In this document: positions 1 to 8,680 of the stretch, in pieces
Layout: each line of letters begins with the position of its first letter
How positions within the stretch are numbered: position 1 is the stretch's first letter
Source of the DNA: Chitinophagaceae bacterium
GTDB lineage: Bacteria; Bacteroidota; Bacteroidia; Chitinophagales; Chitinophagaceae
Length of the DNA stretch: 35,425 bases
Assembly: GCA_947453295.1 (NCBI GenBank)
Contig: CANGGD010000009.1
Location: forward strand, 1-35,425
Reading direction: 5' to 3'
Program-made: the position numbers and the translations under genes
The notes under the pieces: model-generated
What the model was told of the DNA's origin: nothing
The model's database searches: none
What the model saw: the letters and a program-made list of their open reading frames with translations, nothing else

Positions 1-601
1 CGTTCCATACATAACTATCACAAGAAGTTTGTATTGTTACATTATGAGTGCTTTGTTTGATCGTTAATTTCAACGTATCCGCCGAAGGGCAGCTATTACC
101 GTTAGTATAGCTATACACATAAATACCGCTCGTTGTGTAGGTAGCGCCATTCCATAAATAACTATCACAAGAAGTTTGTATTGTTACATTGTGTGTGCTT
201 TGTTTGATTGTTAATTTCAACGTATCGACCGAAGGGCAGCTATTACCGTTAGTATAGCTATACACATAAGTGCCGCTTGTTGTGTAGGCAGTGCCATTCC
301 ACAAATAACTATCACAAGAAGTTTGGGTAGTTACGTTATGAGTGCTTTGTTTGATTGTTAACTTCAACGTATCCGCCGAAGGGCAGCTATTACCGTTAGT
401 ATAGCTATACACATAAGTGCCGCTCGTTGTGTAGGTAGTGCCGTTCCACAAATAACTATCACATGCAGTTTGTGTGGTTACATTGTGAGTGCTTGACTTG
501 ATTGTTAAATTTAAAATTTCTGTATGGCATCCTATCACAGAAGTGAAACTACCACTCGTTATGTAAGTTTGTCCATCTATTGGCCAGAAATAACTGTCGC
601 A
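1..601 (-). repeat. Tandem 147-bp coding repeats (49 aa, CDSYLWNG type)
   Basis: The conserved Cys codon of each unit ends at 601, 463, 316, 169 and 22, giving one divergent 138-bp unit followed by 147-bp units and a partial one at the edge. The 147-bp units differ by only a few bases. Each encodes a module starting CDSYLWNGT, then YTTSGTYVYSY, NGNSCPS and DTLKLTIKQST. Modules of this type are common as extracellular stalk or adhesive repeats in secreted Bacteroidota proteins. The two Cys per unit (positions 2 and 28) could form a disulfide. The array continues beyond the window. Confidence 0.93.
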
Positions 602-1891
602 ATTAATTACGGTGGATGAATGCAATACTGATTGGCACTGATAATTATAAAACTGTATTACTCCTTTATTAAATTCACTATAAAATTGATGGTCTGCTGT
701 CGCGCATCTAATTTGTTCTTCAACTACATCTTTTTTAGCCGAGGACAAAGCTGATATTATTGGAAAATTTTGTGGGGTTGCACTTACTGCATTCCATAAT
801 GATTGTATATAGCCGATGAAATAATTTTTTGTATTCAGAAAATTATTGTTCTTTATTTCATTGAATATTTGTACAGACAACGAACTACTAATAATTGAAT
901 TTCTTGCAAATCTGTATTGATATAAAGGTGATGGATAATTAAGGTGGTATTTACTACAAACGCCCCTGTTAGATATTGCTTGCGAATTACTTATTGCATT
1001 TGCATTTCCCTGCAAACCCATTGTGCTATTATTGTCTGCTCCTGCTAAACAAAACATTGTAGGAGTAGTAGTTATATTTACAGCGCCTCCTGAAGCTCCG
1101 CCTGAAGCGCAAAAAGCAATAGCTGACTTTAGTTTGAAAACATGTGCAAAAGAGATTGAAAAACTTCCTCCATTGCTTTGGCCTAATGAAAATCTATTTA
1201 CAGATCTATTTGTATAGCCGCGATTATAAAACGTATCTGTAATGGCTTTTAAATTAGCAAAATCAATATTTAAATTACTATCTAATGTACTTGCCTCCCA
1301 TCTCAACGAACCGTCTCCATTAGTATCAGAATTAAGAGTAACTTCTTCAGACTCAGTTATCACAACAGCAAACCCTTCTGCAATTAAATCATTTATTAAG
1401 CTTTTATTTTCCTGATTACCTGTCCACGTTGCAGTTGACCCATTGGCTCCGTGAAAAAGATATACAATGCCTTTATGATTTGCCGGAAAAAAATAATAGA
1501 CATTTTTTAAATTCGTTTTGCCTTTTATTTTTTCATAAACTAAACTTGCATTTACTGTTTTGAAATTCGCTGTTAATTGCAAATTATTTGCAGGCATTAT
1601 AAAATAAGATCTCCATTCATTGTTGCCGCATAATAAACTTGTGTCTCCAGACCAATAATCAAATGTTTCATTAATAGCTAACGCTCTGCTCCAAATAAAA
1701 ACCGAATCGCCTTGATGATAGCTTGCTGCATTACAATAACCCTGATTAACTGTAACAGTATAGGTTGCCTGACAAGTTACTTTTTTTGTTAAAAAAAAAC
1801 TACAGAGTATAATTAATATTATTCTGCCTTTGATTATAATTTTGAATTTAAAGATTAAGGAGTTGGCAATCCTAAATTTGTATAATCCCAT
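1..1891 (-). CDS. Secreted alpha/beta-hydrolase (PHB depolymerase/feruloyl esterase-like) with C-terminal 49-aa repeats, partial
   Basis: This open frame runs off the left edge, so the C-terminus is missing; about 630 residues are visible. A hydrophobic segment at residues 18-34 followed by TCQA looks like a signal peptide. The hydrolase domain spans about residues 110-420. It has an oxyanion-type LFHGANGS at 145-152, the nucleophile elbow GQSNGG with Ser239, a candidate acid Asp286 (CLAGAD) and a candidate His401 (ATADHQF). This arrangement matches secreted polyhydroxybutyrate depolymerase or feruloyl esterase-like enzymes, but the substrate is unknown. From residue 431 (CDSY) the protein consists of Cys-containing repeats, three of them full 49-residue units. 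The only usable start codon in frame is the ATG at 1891, which overlaps the upstream lipoprotein gene by 37 bases and implies translational coupling. No ATG, GTG or TTG lies between that point and the hydrophobic segment. A T9SS sorting domain could lie beyond the edge but is not visible. Confidence 0.8.
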   Translation of the reverse strand, partial: MGLYKFRIANSLIFKFKIIIKGRIILIILCSFFLTKKVTCQATYTVTVNQGYCNAASYHQGDSVFIWSRALAINETFDYWSGDTSLLCGNNEWRSYFIMPANNLQLTANFKTVNASLVYEKIKGKTNLKNVYYFFPANHKGIVYLFHGANGSTATWTGNQENKSLINDLIAEGFAVVITESEEVTLNSDTNGDGSLRWEASTLDSNLNIDFANLKAITDTFYNRGYTNRSVNRFSLGQSNGGSFSISFAHVFKLKSAIAFCASGGASGGAVNITTTPTMFCLAGADNNSTMGLQGNANAISNSQAISNRGVCSKYHLNYPSPLYQYRFARNSIISSSLSVQIFNEIKNNNFLNTKNYFIGYIQSLWNAVSATPQNFPIISALSSAKKDVVEEQIRCATADHQFYSEFNKGVIQFYNYQCQSVLHSSTVINCDSYFWPIDGQTYITSGSFTSVIGCHTEILNLTIKSSTHNVTTQTACDSYLWNGTTYTTSGTYVYSYTNGNSCPSADTLKLTIKQSTHNVTTQTSCDSYLWNGTAYTTSGTYVYSYTNGNSCPSVDTLKLTIKQSTHNVTIQTSCDSYLWNGATYTTSGIYVYSYTNGNSCPSADTLKLTIKQSTHNVTIQTSCDSYVWN

Positions 1892-3636
1892 GCTCTACTT
1901 CCTGATAATATCCATTGTGAATCATCAACAGTTGTTCCTTTACTAATATTCCAATCTGTTGTGGGAGCAGTTACAGTTGATTTTCTTTTAAATGTTCTGT
2001 TTCTGGTATCTGATACTTCGCCTGCAATTGTCCACATAATATTATTTCTTGTGCTCACTGTACCAGTTGAGGTTACACGAGACACAAGTGGACTTCCAAA
2101 AACATCAACAATCTTATACATAATGCCGCCAACATCATATGAACCATTAAGATCTTTTTTTAATAACGCGATTGCACTATTCCCACTTAATTGTAAAGGT
2201 TTTGAAGCATCAGCAGCTAATACACTAGTTGTTCCCCAAGTAGTATTACTCCTATTGGTTATCAATGTATCTGAAGCATTGGATCCTATAACATAGCATG
2301 TATTATTGTTTAATGATCCATTTAAAAACAAAAAGGTATTGGCTGGAAAACTCCAATCAACTAAAGTAAATGTATCAGTAGTGGCATAATAACCAATTGC
2401 ATAATTGGTAAGGTCAATTGGAGATCCAGTAGCGTTATATAATTCTACATAATGGCTTCTCTTTGCTCCAGGCCCAGCCAAAGGATCCGTATTTATAGCA
2501 GTTGAAATTTCCGAAATTAATAATTCAGTTGGATGAGGAACAGAATTAGTTGTGAATTGTATTTCATTTCCGTATGCTGTTCCCGCTGAATTAGTTGCAT
2601 ATGCTTTTACATAATAAGTTGTGTTTGCTATAAGACCAGTTAAACTACTAACAAAAACACCATTTCCAAATCCATCTGAAGTTTTAGTTGCTAGTGCATT
2701 TGTTGGATTGGGTAAAACACTCCAACACACTCCTCTTTCAATTATACTTCCGCCTCCATTATTTGTAATATTTCCTCCGCACATAGCAGCTTCAATCCCA
2801 ATATTATTAACAGGATTCGTAGTAACAGTGGGAAGTACCGCAACAGTTGTATCTGCAGCTGATCCTGTTGTTGAAATGCCTAAATTAGTATAATCCCAAA
2901 GTCTGTCTTGAGAAAGAATCCATTGCGAATTATCTGCAGCCGTACCTCTGCTTAAATCCCAATTTGATGTAGGAGATGTTACAGATCCTTTGCGAATAAA
3001 TGTTCTGTTTCTTGTGTCATTATTTTCACCAGCAATTGCCCACATTATATTATTTCTTGAGCTTACTGGGCCGGCTGAAGTGACTCTTGGAACTTGTGGA
3101 CTTCCAAAAACATCAATGATTTTATAAGTATAGCCACCTAATAAATAGCTTCCTGTTGCATCTTTTTTCAATAGTGCAATGGCGCTATTACCACTTAATT
3201 GCAAAGGCTTTGAGGCATCTGCAGCTAATATGCTTTTGGTTCCCCATGTGAGATTACTTTTACGGATTATGCTGATATCAGAAGCATTAGAGGCAACTAC
3301 ATAACATTTTTTTGCAGACAATGAATTTTGAAGTGGTAAATAAGTTGTAGAATCAAAAGCCCATGACGAAAGTGTACCCGTATCAGTTACTGCATAATAT
3401 CCTAATGCATAATTTGATAAATCAATCGTTGTATTCGTGCCATTATATATTTCTACATAATGATTTCTCTTAGCTCCAAAATTAGGGTCTGTGTTAATAG
3501 ACGTAGTTAATTCAGAAATTAACAAATCAGATGTTTGACCAACTGGTAAAACTTCTTTTGGTGTAAAATCAATCTTAGAAGTGCAGCTTGCAATCATTAA
3601 TGAAAGTGTCAATATTAAGTAGCTAATGGATTTCAT
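1855..3636 (-). CDS. Lipoprotein with two lamin-tail (LTD) domains flanking an FN3-like domain
   Basis: A 593-residue exported protein. The signal peptide ends in the lipobox IASC with lipidated Cys18, so it should be anchored in the outer membrane or on the surface. Residues 37-259 contain a lamin-tail domain (LLISELTT, then NHYVEIYNGT and DLSNYALGYY). Residues about 267-362 form an FN3-like beta domain (RGVCWS, TTYYVKAYATNSAGTAYG) of the kind frequent in Bacteroidota surface proteins. Residues 371-593 repeat the first domain with an offset of 334 residues, including identical stretches such as SKPLQLSGNSAIALLKKD. Lamin-tail domains in bacteria are often joined to secreted nucleases or hydrolases. 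No catalytic domain is visible here, so a binding or scaffolding role is inferred. It sits between the porins and the repeat-bearing esterase, whose start overlaps its 3' end. Confidence 0.85.
   Translation of the reverse strand: MKSISYLILTLSLMIASCTSKIDFTPKEVLPVGQTSDLLISELTTSINTDPNFGAKRNHYVEIYNGTNTTIDLSNYALGYYAVTDTGTLSSWAFDSTTYLPLQNSLSAKKCYVVASNASDISIIRKSNLTWGTKSILAADASKPLQLSGNSAIALLKKDATGSYLLGGYTYKIIDVFGSPQVPRVTSAGPVSSRNNIMWAIAGENNDTRNRTFIRKGSVTSPTSNWDLSRGTAADNSQWILSQDRLWDYTNLGISTTGSAADTTVAVLPTVTTNPVNNIGIEAAMCGGNITNNGGGSIIERGVCWSVLPNPTNALATKTSDGFGNGVFVSSLTGLIANTTYYVKAYATNSAGTAYGNEIQFTTNSVPHPTELLISEISTAINTDPLAGPGAKRSHYVELYNATGSPIDLTNYAIGYYATTDTFTLVDWSFPANTFLFLNGSLNNNTCYVIGSNASDTLITNRSNTTWGTTSVLAADASKPLQLSGNSAIALLKKDLNGSYDVGGIMYKIVDVFGSPLVSRVTSTGTVSTRNNIMWTIAGEVSDTRNRTFKRKSTVTAPTTDWNISKGTTVDDSQWILSGSRAWDYTNLGLPTP
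1858..3528 (-). repeat. Internal duplication of a 223-residue segment in the LTD lipoprotein
   Basis: The segment coding residues 37-259 (2860-3528) is repeated as residues 371-593 (1858-2526). Both copies keep the order LLISE, AKR.HYVE, SNTTWGT or SNLTWGT, AADASKPLQL, VDVFGSP, NNIMW.IAGE, TRNRTF.RK and DYTNLG. The high similarity at both protein and DNA level indicates a fairly recent duplication within the gene. Confidence 0.88.
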
Positions 3637-3691
3637 ATTTTTTACTTTTATGCTTAATTAATTTTATTAGTTATGGTTTTAAATTTAAACT

Positions 3692-4987
3692 TTACATCAT
3701 TATTTGAACTCCTAAATTTACTATTGTCTTTTTTGTAGTGACAGTTGCTTTTAGTTTGTTTTCAATATAAGTGAAATTCATGCCTATTTTAACTGAGTTA
3801 TTTTTTATGAATTTGTTTACTCCAGCTGAAATCCACGTTTGTGGATGAATTAAAGAATTATCAACTTCAAATTCCGGTTTAACCATTGTATATCTTCCGT
3901 CTACAGACCAGCCGTTTTTTGTAATATAAGATGACTGAATGTTAGTGGCATTACCAAGATTATAATAATTGCTAGCTGCTTGCTCAGTTAGTTTGTTCGT
4001 TGCTGTAATATTTGTAAATAAATCTTTGCCTACTACATTTCCATTCATATATTCTCCTACAACAGAAAAGCCATTGTATTTAAAAATAAAATCGGCTGCT
4101 AATTTTCTATAATCTGCAAAATCAGCTACCCCTGCAAGATTATATATTCCAGATATTGTTGCATTTTCTGATCCAATTGAACTGCTTGCTTTTTTATTGA
4201 TACTAGCTGCAATACCAATTGCTAATTTTGGTTTTTTTTCTCTGTAAATATCTTGTGCTATAAAAGCATTATTATTTATGAAATCACCAAATGGCATTAT
4301 ATCCAATCGTCCGCCATATTTTAAACCTTTGTTAGATTGCGATGAAAAGAAATTTTGGCCTTCTCCAGTTGTTAATGATACAGATGGGTATATTTTCCAA
4401 TTATTGATTTTGAAATTAGATTCCAAAAACAAACCTCCCTCTCTTGATGCACCCACAAAATTTTGAGCTAATCCGCCATTTACGACGCCATCATTTGATT
4501 TTCCAGCAATTGTTTGTCCTAAATACTGAGCATATCGCTCATCAGACATCGCTAATCTGTTATTTGTATTCGTTTGTTTTTGTCCCAAAATGAATTTTGC
4601 TCTTTTCTTGAACATTGAAAGTCCTACCCATCCTTCTAAAATAGGCGACGTTCCTGTTAAGTCAGTCATAATACCCATTGACATTTTATCCTTATAACCA
4701 GAAGCTGTAATCGAAATACGAACTAAATTCAATGACATTCTATTGGTATTTGATTTAATTCCATTTGAATCCAATTGATTGTATTGAACTCCTGATTGAA
4801 CGGCTGTCAAAAAATTAATTTTTGTCCCTTCCGCTTTTCCAAGTCTAATAAATGTTCCTTCTCCATTTATGTGCATAATTGTTGAATCTGTTTGCATTAA
4901 ACTTGTTGATGAATTGTTTTGTGCTAAAATTCTACTTGATGAAAGCAGCAACATAAAACAATAAAATGCCATTTTTTTTGTATTCAT
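3692..4987 (-). CDS. Porin-like outer-membrane beta-barrel protein (paralogue 2)
   Basis: 431 residues with an N-terminal signal peptide ending ILAQ at about residue 23. The rest is an alternating hydrophobic/polar beta-strand pattern rich in Asn, Gly and aromatic residues and ending in a hydrophobic strand (NLGVQIMM), as expected for an outer-membrane barrel. It aligns with the product of the gene just upstream: YPSVSLTTGEG, GLKYGGRLDIMPFGDF, REKKPKLAIG and ADFIFKYNGF have close counterparts there. The general pattern resembles the phosphate-selective porin O/P family, but the specificity cannot be read from sequence. The gene lies 15 bases after the first porin and 55 bases before the LTD lipoprotein. 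Uptake of the product of the neighbouring secreted hydrolases is a plausible role but remains inference. Confidence 0.75.
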   Translation of the reverse strand: MNTKKMAFYCFMLLLSSSRILAQNNSSTSLMQTDSTIMHINGEGTFIRLGKAEGTKINFLTAVQSGVQYNQLDSNGIKSNTNRMSLNLVRISITASGYKDKMSMGIMTDLTGTSPILEGWVGLSMFKKRAKFILGQKQTNTNNRLAMSDERYAQYLGQTIAGKSNDGVVNGGLAQNFVGASREGGLFLESNFKINNWKIYPSVSLTTGEGQNFFSSQSNKGLKYGGRLDIMPFGDFINNNAFIAQDIYREKKPKLAIGIAASINKKASSSIGSENATISGIYNLAGVADFADYRKLAADFIFKYNGFSVVGEYMNGNVVGKDLFTNITATNKLTEQAASNYYNLGNATNIQSSYITKNGWSVDGRYTMVKPEFEVDNSLIHPQTWISAGVNKFIKNNSVKIGMNFTYIENKLKATVTTKKTIVNLGVQIMM

Positions 4988-5002
4988 AACTGTTTTTGAT
5001 TT

Positions 5003-6352
5003 TTATAATTGTACTGTTAGCATTAATTGTGAATAATAATTGTCTGTAATTGTAGGTGTTTTAATAATACTCTTATTTAATTGGTCATAACCTAACTCTA
5101 ATTGAATTTTTAAATTATTGCCTGATAAGTATTTAGATAATACCATTGTGTAGTGCTTATTATAATCGGCAAAATTTTGCGACTTTGCATCTGCCATTAA
5201 TTCTGTGTATCTAAAACCAATTGACCAGTTTGAAGAAAATAAATAACCTGCTTGAATATTTATACCTCTTCCTACATTTAATTTTGACAACACGCTATCG
5301 CTAATTTGTTGTGCATTTTGAGTGTACTTTACATACGTTCCGTTTGTTTTAAAATAGCCTGCAATACCAACTGGCACAATTACTTTGGTTTGTGTATAAC
5401 TACCAAGCGCATACGCTCCTTTATATTTAAAAAGAAAATCTGACCCTGTTCTTATATAATCAGGCAACAAGATTTTTTGTGCTATATCTCCGTATAAGTA
5501 TCTGCCACCATTTACTCCATAAGCAGAAGTAGCTCCATTGTTAAAACTATATACACCACCTATTACTAATTTTGGTTTTGATTCTCTTGCCAAGTCATCC
5601 ATATAGAATTCTCCACCTTTTGAGAATTTTCCAAATGGCAAATAATCTACTCTTGCTCCGTATTTAAAGCCGCCATAGTTTTTTTGTAATGATGATCTGC
5701 TATCGCCAGTAGTAAATGACAAATAAGGTCTTATTAATTGTTTTCTTCCTAATCGATAGTTTCCTTTATATCGAATTCCAAAATCAAAAATCGCATCAAA
5801 ACTAGAACTAATAGAACTTCTGTTGATGAAACTCAAGCTTTCACCTTCTATTCTTGTTTCTCTTGAATCTATATAATCCGCTCTTAGTCCTATATTGAAA
5901 GCATGATTAATGCTCGGTCTGAATTCAAAATAGGCTTCTTGTAAAACCGTATTAAATGACCTAGACCCTGTAGTTGTACTTTGAAAGTTTGCTGGCAAGT
6001 TTAATCTGCCATACACATTAAATTTCGAATCAAATAAATTTGCAGCTAAACTTAATCGTGCTCTGTCTATATTAAAAGCTGAAGAAGAATTGCTCAAATT
6101 TTTGTTTGAACTATTAACGGTCATAGAGGTTTGCAAACTTTGCGTTAGATTCAAATCTCCGCTTGCAGAACGGAATGTAATTCCATCCCCTAATGCATAA
6201 CTTTTTTTAAGTTTTAAAATTTGTATACTGCCTTCAGATGGAATGAATGCTGATGGTTCTTCTTCATTATACCTTTCATCAACCTGAGCTTGTGCTATGT
6301 TAACCAGTAAAATAAAAGTAAAGAATAAATAGTATTTTGAACAATTGTGCAT
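5003..6352 (-). CDS. Porin-like outer-membrane beta-barrel protein (paralogue 1)
   Basis: 449 residues with a signal peptide ending NIAQAQ at about residue 22. The body carries porin O/P-like barrel features: FNIDRARLSLAANLFDSKF, YGRLNLPAN, QEAYFEFRPS, PYLSFTTGDSR, FKYGARVDYLPFGKF, ARESKPKLVIGG and a terminal strand YYSQLMLTVQL. The N-terminal third (NIDRARLSL, KFNVYGRL) resembles phosphate-selective porins more than its paralogue does. It starts 10 bases after the DctA-like symporter gene, so outer- and inner-membrane transport steps appear to be co-transcribed. The solute is unknown; a small organic anion is inferred from the partner transporter. Confidence 0.78.
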   Translation of the reverse strand: MHNCSKYYLFFTFILLVNIAQAQVDERYNEEEPSAFIPSEGSIQILKLKKSYALGDGITFRSASGDLNLTQSLQTSMTVNSSNKNLSNSSSAFNIDRARLSLAANLFDSKFNVYGRLNLPANFQSTTTGSRSFNTVLQEAYFEFRPSINHAFNIGLRADYIDSRETRIEGESLSFINRSSISSSFDAIFDFGIRYKGNYRLGRKQLIRPYLSFTTGDSRSSLQKNYGGFKYGARVDYLPFGKFSKGGEFYMDDLARESKPKLVIGGVYSFNNGATSAYGVNGGRYLYGDIAQKILLPDYIRTGSDFLFKYKGAYALGSYTQTKVIVPVGIAGYFKTNGTYVKYTQNAQQISDSVLSKLNVGRGINIQAGYLFSSNWSIGFRYTELMADAKSQNFADYNKHYTMVLSKYLSGNNLKIQLELGYDQLNKSIIKTPTITDNYYSQLMLTVQL

Positions 6353-6362
6353 GCTTTGTATT

Positions 6363-7691
6363 TTATATTGTTGATTTGATTTTTTCTTCTGATTCAGGCA
6401 CTAAAACTGAAATAACAGTTGTCTCTTCAAAAATAATATCATTATTGTATTCTTTTTTTTCTACTATTTTTTTGTATACTTCTGTATCAATTAAATTTTC
6501 ATTTTTTGCAATAACAACAGTTGCCACCGTATTGCCAATCATATTTGTAATAGATCTAGCCTGACTCATAAATCTGTCTACTCCAATCAATATGGCCAAC
6601 CCTTCTAAAGGAATATAATTTATTGCAGCTAATGTAGAAGTCAAAACCACAAAACCGCTACCTGTAATTCCACCGGCTCCTTTACTCGTTAAAAGTAATA
6701 TTCCAATAATTGAAAGCTGCTGCATAAAATCGAGATGTATATTGAAAGCTTGTGCTATAAACATAATTGACATGCTTAAATAAATAGCAGTTCCATCTAA
6801 ATTAAAACTATATCCTGTAGGAATTACTAAACCTACAACTGTAGGGGAACATCCAGCATTTTCAAGCTTACTCATAAGGTTGGGGAGAACGGATTCGCTG
6901 CTGCTAGAACCTACAACTATTAAAATCTCTTCTTTAATATAAGAAAGCAATTTGAAAATGTTCAATTTATAATACCTCATAATTAATCCCAAAACCACAA
7001 AAATAAAAAATGCAGCTGTTGCATAAAAGGTAAGCATCAACTTGCCTAAAATGACTAGGGTTGCAAAACCAAATTTTCCAGTCGTGTATAACATTCCTCC
7101 AAACGCTCCTATTGGACTCAACAATGTGATCATATTAAGTATAGAAAACAACACCTGGTTTATTTTGTCGAAATTGTGTGTTATTGATTTCCCTACAGAA
7201 CCCATTTTACTTAAACCAATTCCAAATAAAACAGAAAATAATAAAACCTGTAAAATGTCTCCCTTGGCAAAAGAATCAACTACATTACTTGGTATGATGT
7301 GAAGAAAAAAATCTGACCAATTTACTTCCTTCCCTTTTTCAACTATTGTACTCAAATTTGCTGTTGAAAAATTCGACATAGATATTCCTTCACCTGGCTT
7401 AACTATATTACAAACAACCACACCTAATATAAGGGCAAACGTAGAAATAATTTCAAAATAAATAATAGCCTTTCCTCCTATTCTCCCTGCTTTTTTTAGA
7501 TTTCCTGTACCTGCTATACCTGCAGTAATAGTAAAGAAAATCAATGGCGCAATAAGCATTTTAATGAGATTAATGTAACTCTCACCAATCATCTTCCCAA
7601 CATTATTTAGAGAAGGAAAAAAATAACCGACAATTATCCCTAAAATAACGCCAATGATTACCTGAATATACAACTGCTTTAAAAGTTTCAT
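6363..7691 (-). CDS. dctA: Dicarboxylate:cation symporter, DctA-like (DAACS/SLC1 family)
   Basis: 442 residues, full length for the family, with about eight hydrophobic helices plus re-entrant loops. Diagnostic segments are the serine-rich hairpin GSSSSESVLPNLM (261-273), the substrate and cation site PTGYSFNLDGTAIYLSM (291-307), the second hairpin SKGAGGITGSGF (336-347) and helix 8 DRFMSQARSITNMIGNTVATVV (372-393). The NLDGT and DRFMS.AR motifs match C4-dicarboxylate carriers (DctA) closely and glutamate carriers (GltP) slightly less. It would import succinate, malate, fumarate or related acids with protons or sodium across the inner membrane. It is flanked within 10 bases by a secreted hydrolase and a porin gene, suggesting a dedicated uptake route. 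The last 50 residues form a charged cytoplasmic tail. Confidence 0.88.
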   Translation of the reverse strand: MKLLKQLYIQVIIGVILGIIVGYFFPSLNNVGKMIGESYINLIKMLIAPLIFFTITAGIAGTGNLKKAGRIGGKAIIYFEIISTFALILGVVVCNIVKPGEGISMSNFSTANLSTIVEKGKEVNWSDFFLHIIPSNVVDSFAKGDILQVLLFSVLFGIGLSKMGSVGKSITHNFDKINQVLFSILNMITLLSPIGAFGGMLYTTGKFGFATLVILGKLMLTFYATAAFFIFVVLGLIMRYYKLNIFKLLSYIKEEILIVVGSSSSESVLPNLMSKLENAGCSPTVVGLVIPTGYSFNLDGTAIYLSMSIMFIAQAFNIHLDFMQQLSIIGILLLTSKGAGGITGSGFVVLTSTLAAINYIPLEGLAILIGVDRFMSQARSITNMIGNTVATVVIAKNENLIDTEVYKKIVEKKEYNNDIIFEETTVISVLVPESEEKIKSTI

Positions 7692-7700
7692 TTTTTTTAT

Positions 7701-8603
7701 TTATTGTATTTCTGAAAATAAAGATGCGAAAGCAAATTTTGACATGTTGCCATTCGAATGCCCAACTCCTGGAACAAATATTTCTGTCCAATTAAATGGC
7801 ACTTTCAATTCGGCCGCTTTGTTTTTTGCTTTTGAAAAATAATTCTTTCCTCTTTCAAATCTGTTTCTACCTTGCATATCCGCTTCTGCACTTGCATTAA
7901 AATTTTTGCTTTCTCGCTCCGTATCAGCTGTTCCTAATAACACAAACATCTTTGTAGAAAATAGTTTTGTCAAATTATTATCTGTAATAGGCGATTTTTT
8001 TATACCAAATGGAAAATCTGTTTTTTCATCCGTAACGGTGTACCATCCGGCATTTGCTACTGCCGCTTTTATCACTCTGTTTTCGGTTTGAAAGGTCAAA
8101 AATCGATGCACAAATTGTGCGCCACCTGAATGGCCGTACATATAATATCCTTTGGCATTGCTATTTATTAGTTTTACCACTGTGTCAAACAAAGGCTCTA
8201 TTAGTGAAAAACTCCATTCCTCCGGTTTGTTATACTTATTTGTTTCATTGTTAAACACGTTTCCTAAATTGTACATTTCACCCGGAAACGATTCTTTATC
8301 AAATTCTGGGGCTATTACTTTACAACCAAAAACAGTTGCAGCATTAATAACATCATCCATATAAGCCGAAGCATCTCTTAGAGCACCATGAAGCATAATT
8401 ACAATTGGCATGTCATCCGTATTGGCAACAGGATTAAAATAAAATACTTTAATTGGACTTTTAATTTTACCCCCATTACTGAAGTAAAATTCCTGCTTTC
8501 CCGTAATTGACCTGTTGATTTGACCGCTTGTAGAAATACAAATGATTGCTGAAAAAAATAAGACTAAAGCGATTTTAAATGTATTCATATTTTGGTTCTT
8601 CAA
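7701..8603 (-). CDS. Secreted alpha/beta-hydrolase (esterase-like)
   Basis: 300 residues with a signal peptide at about residues 7-28 (hydrophobic core [13 protein letters not shown], cleavage near STSGQ). The start is taken at 8603; Met6 (8588) is an equally possible start. The oxyanion segment is MLHGALRD (70-77), the nucleophile is Ser159 in GHSGGA, the likely acid is Asp227 (LLGTADTE) and the likely base is His282 (PGVGHSNG). All three catalytic residues are present, so an active exported esterase or depolymerase-like enzyme is expected. Its substrate is not identifiable. It is the first gene of the minus-strand cluster, 9 bases before the dicarboxylate symporter. A second, larger secreted esterase lies at the far end of the same cluster. 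Confidence 0.85.
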   Translation of the reverse strand: MKNQNMNTFKIALVLFFSAIICISTSGQINRSITGKQEFYFSNGGKIKSPIKVFYFNPVANTDDMPIVIMLHGALRDASAYMDDVINAATVFGCKVIAPEFDKESFPGEMYNLGNVFNNETNKYNKPEEWSFSLIEPLFDTVVKLINSNAKGYYMYGHSGGAQFVHRFLTFQTENRVIKAAVANAGWYTVTDEKTDFPFGIKKSPITDNNLTKLFSTKMFVLLGTADTERESKNFNASAEADMQGRNRFERGKNYFSKAKNKAAELKVPFNWTEIFVPGVGHSNGNMSKFAFASLFSEIQ

Positions 8604-8672
8604 CTAGTAAATGTTTTTAAGGCTCTACCTAAATTTTTATTTTTTGCCTTATTTTTCTAATAGATTTATTTA

Positions 8673-8680
8673 TATGTTTG
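8673..8680 (+). promoter_or_regulatory. Possible -7 promoter element (TATGTTTG)
   Basis: This fits the Bacteroidota TAnnTTTG core in the divergent region before the 410-aa gene. The nearest upstream TTG (8644-8646) is 26 bases away, longer than the usual spacing, and it would leave a leader of roughly 165 bases. The call is weak. Confidence 0.25.

Noticed and set aside
1-601. CRISPR-like or non-coding tandem repeat
   Set aside because: The period is an exact multiple of three, the repeats are read through by one open frame, and there are no unique spacers.
1023-1217. Plus-strand 64-aa frame
   Set aside because: It lies opposite the GQSNGG region of the secreted esterase, which is clearly the coding strand.
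1961-2893. Plus-strand frames of 111 and 90 aa opposite the lamin-tail gene
   Set aside because: They are antisense to a well-supported lipoprotein and show no domain or start signal of their own.
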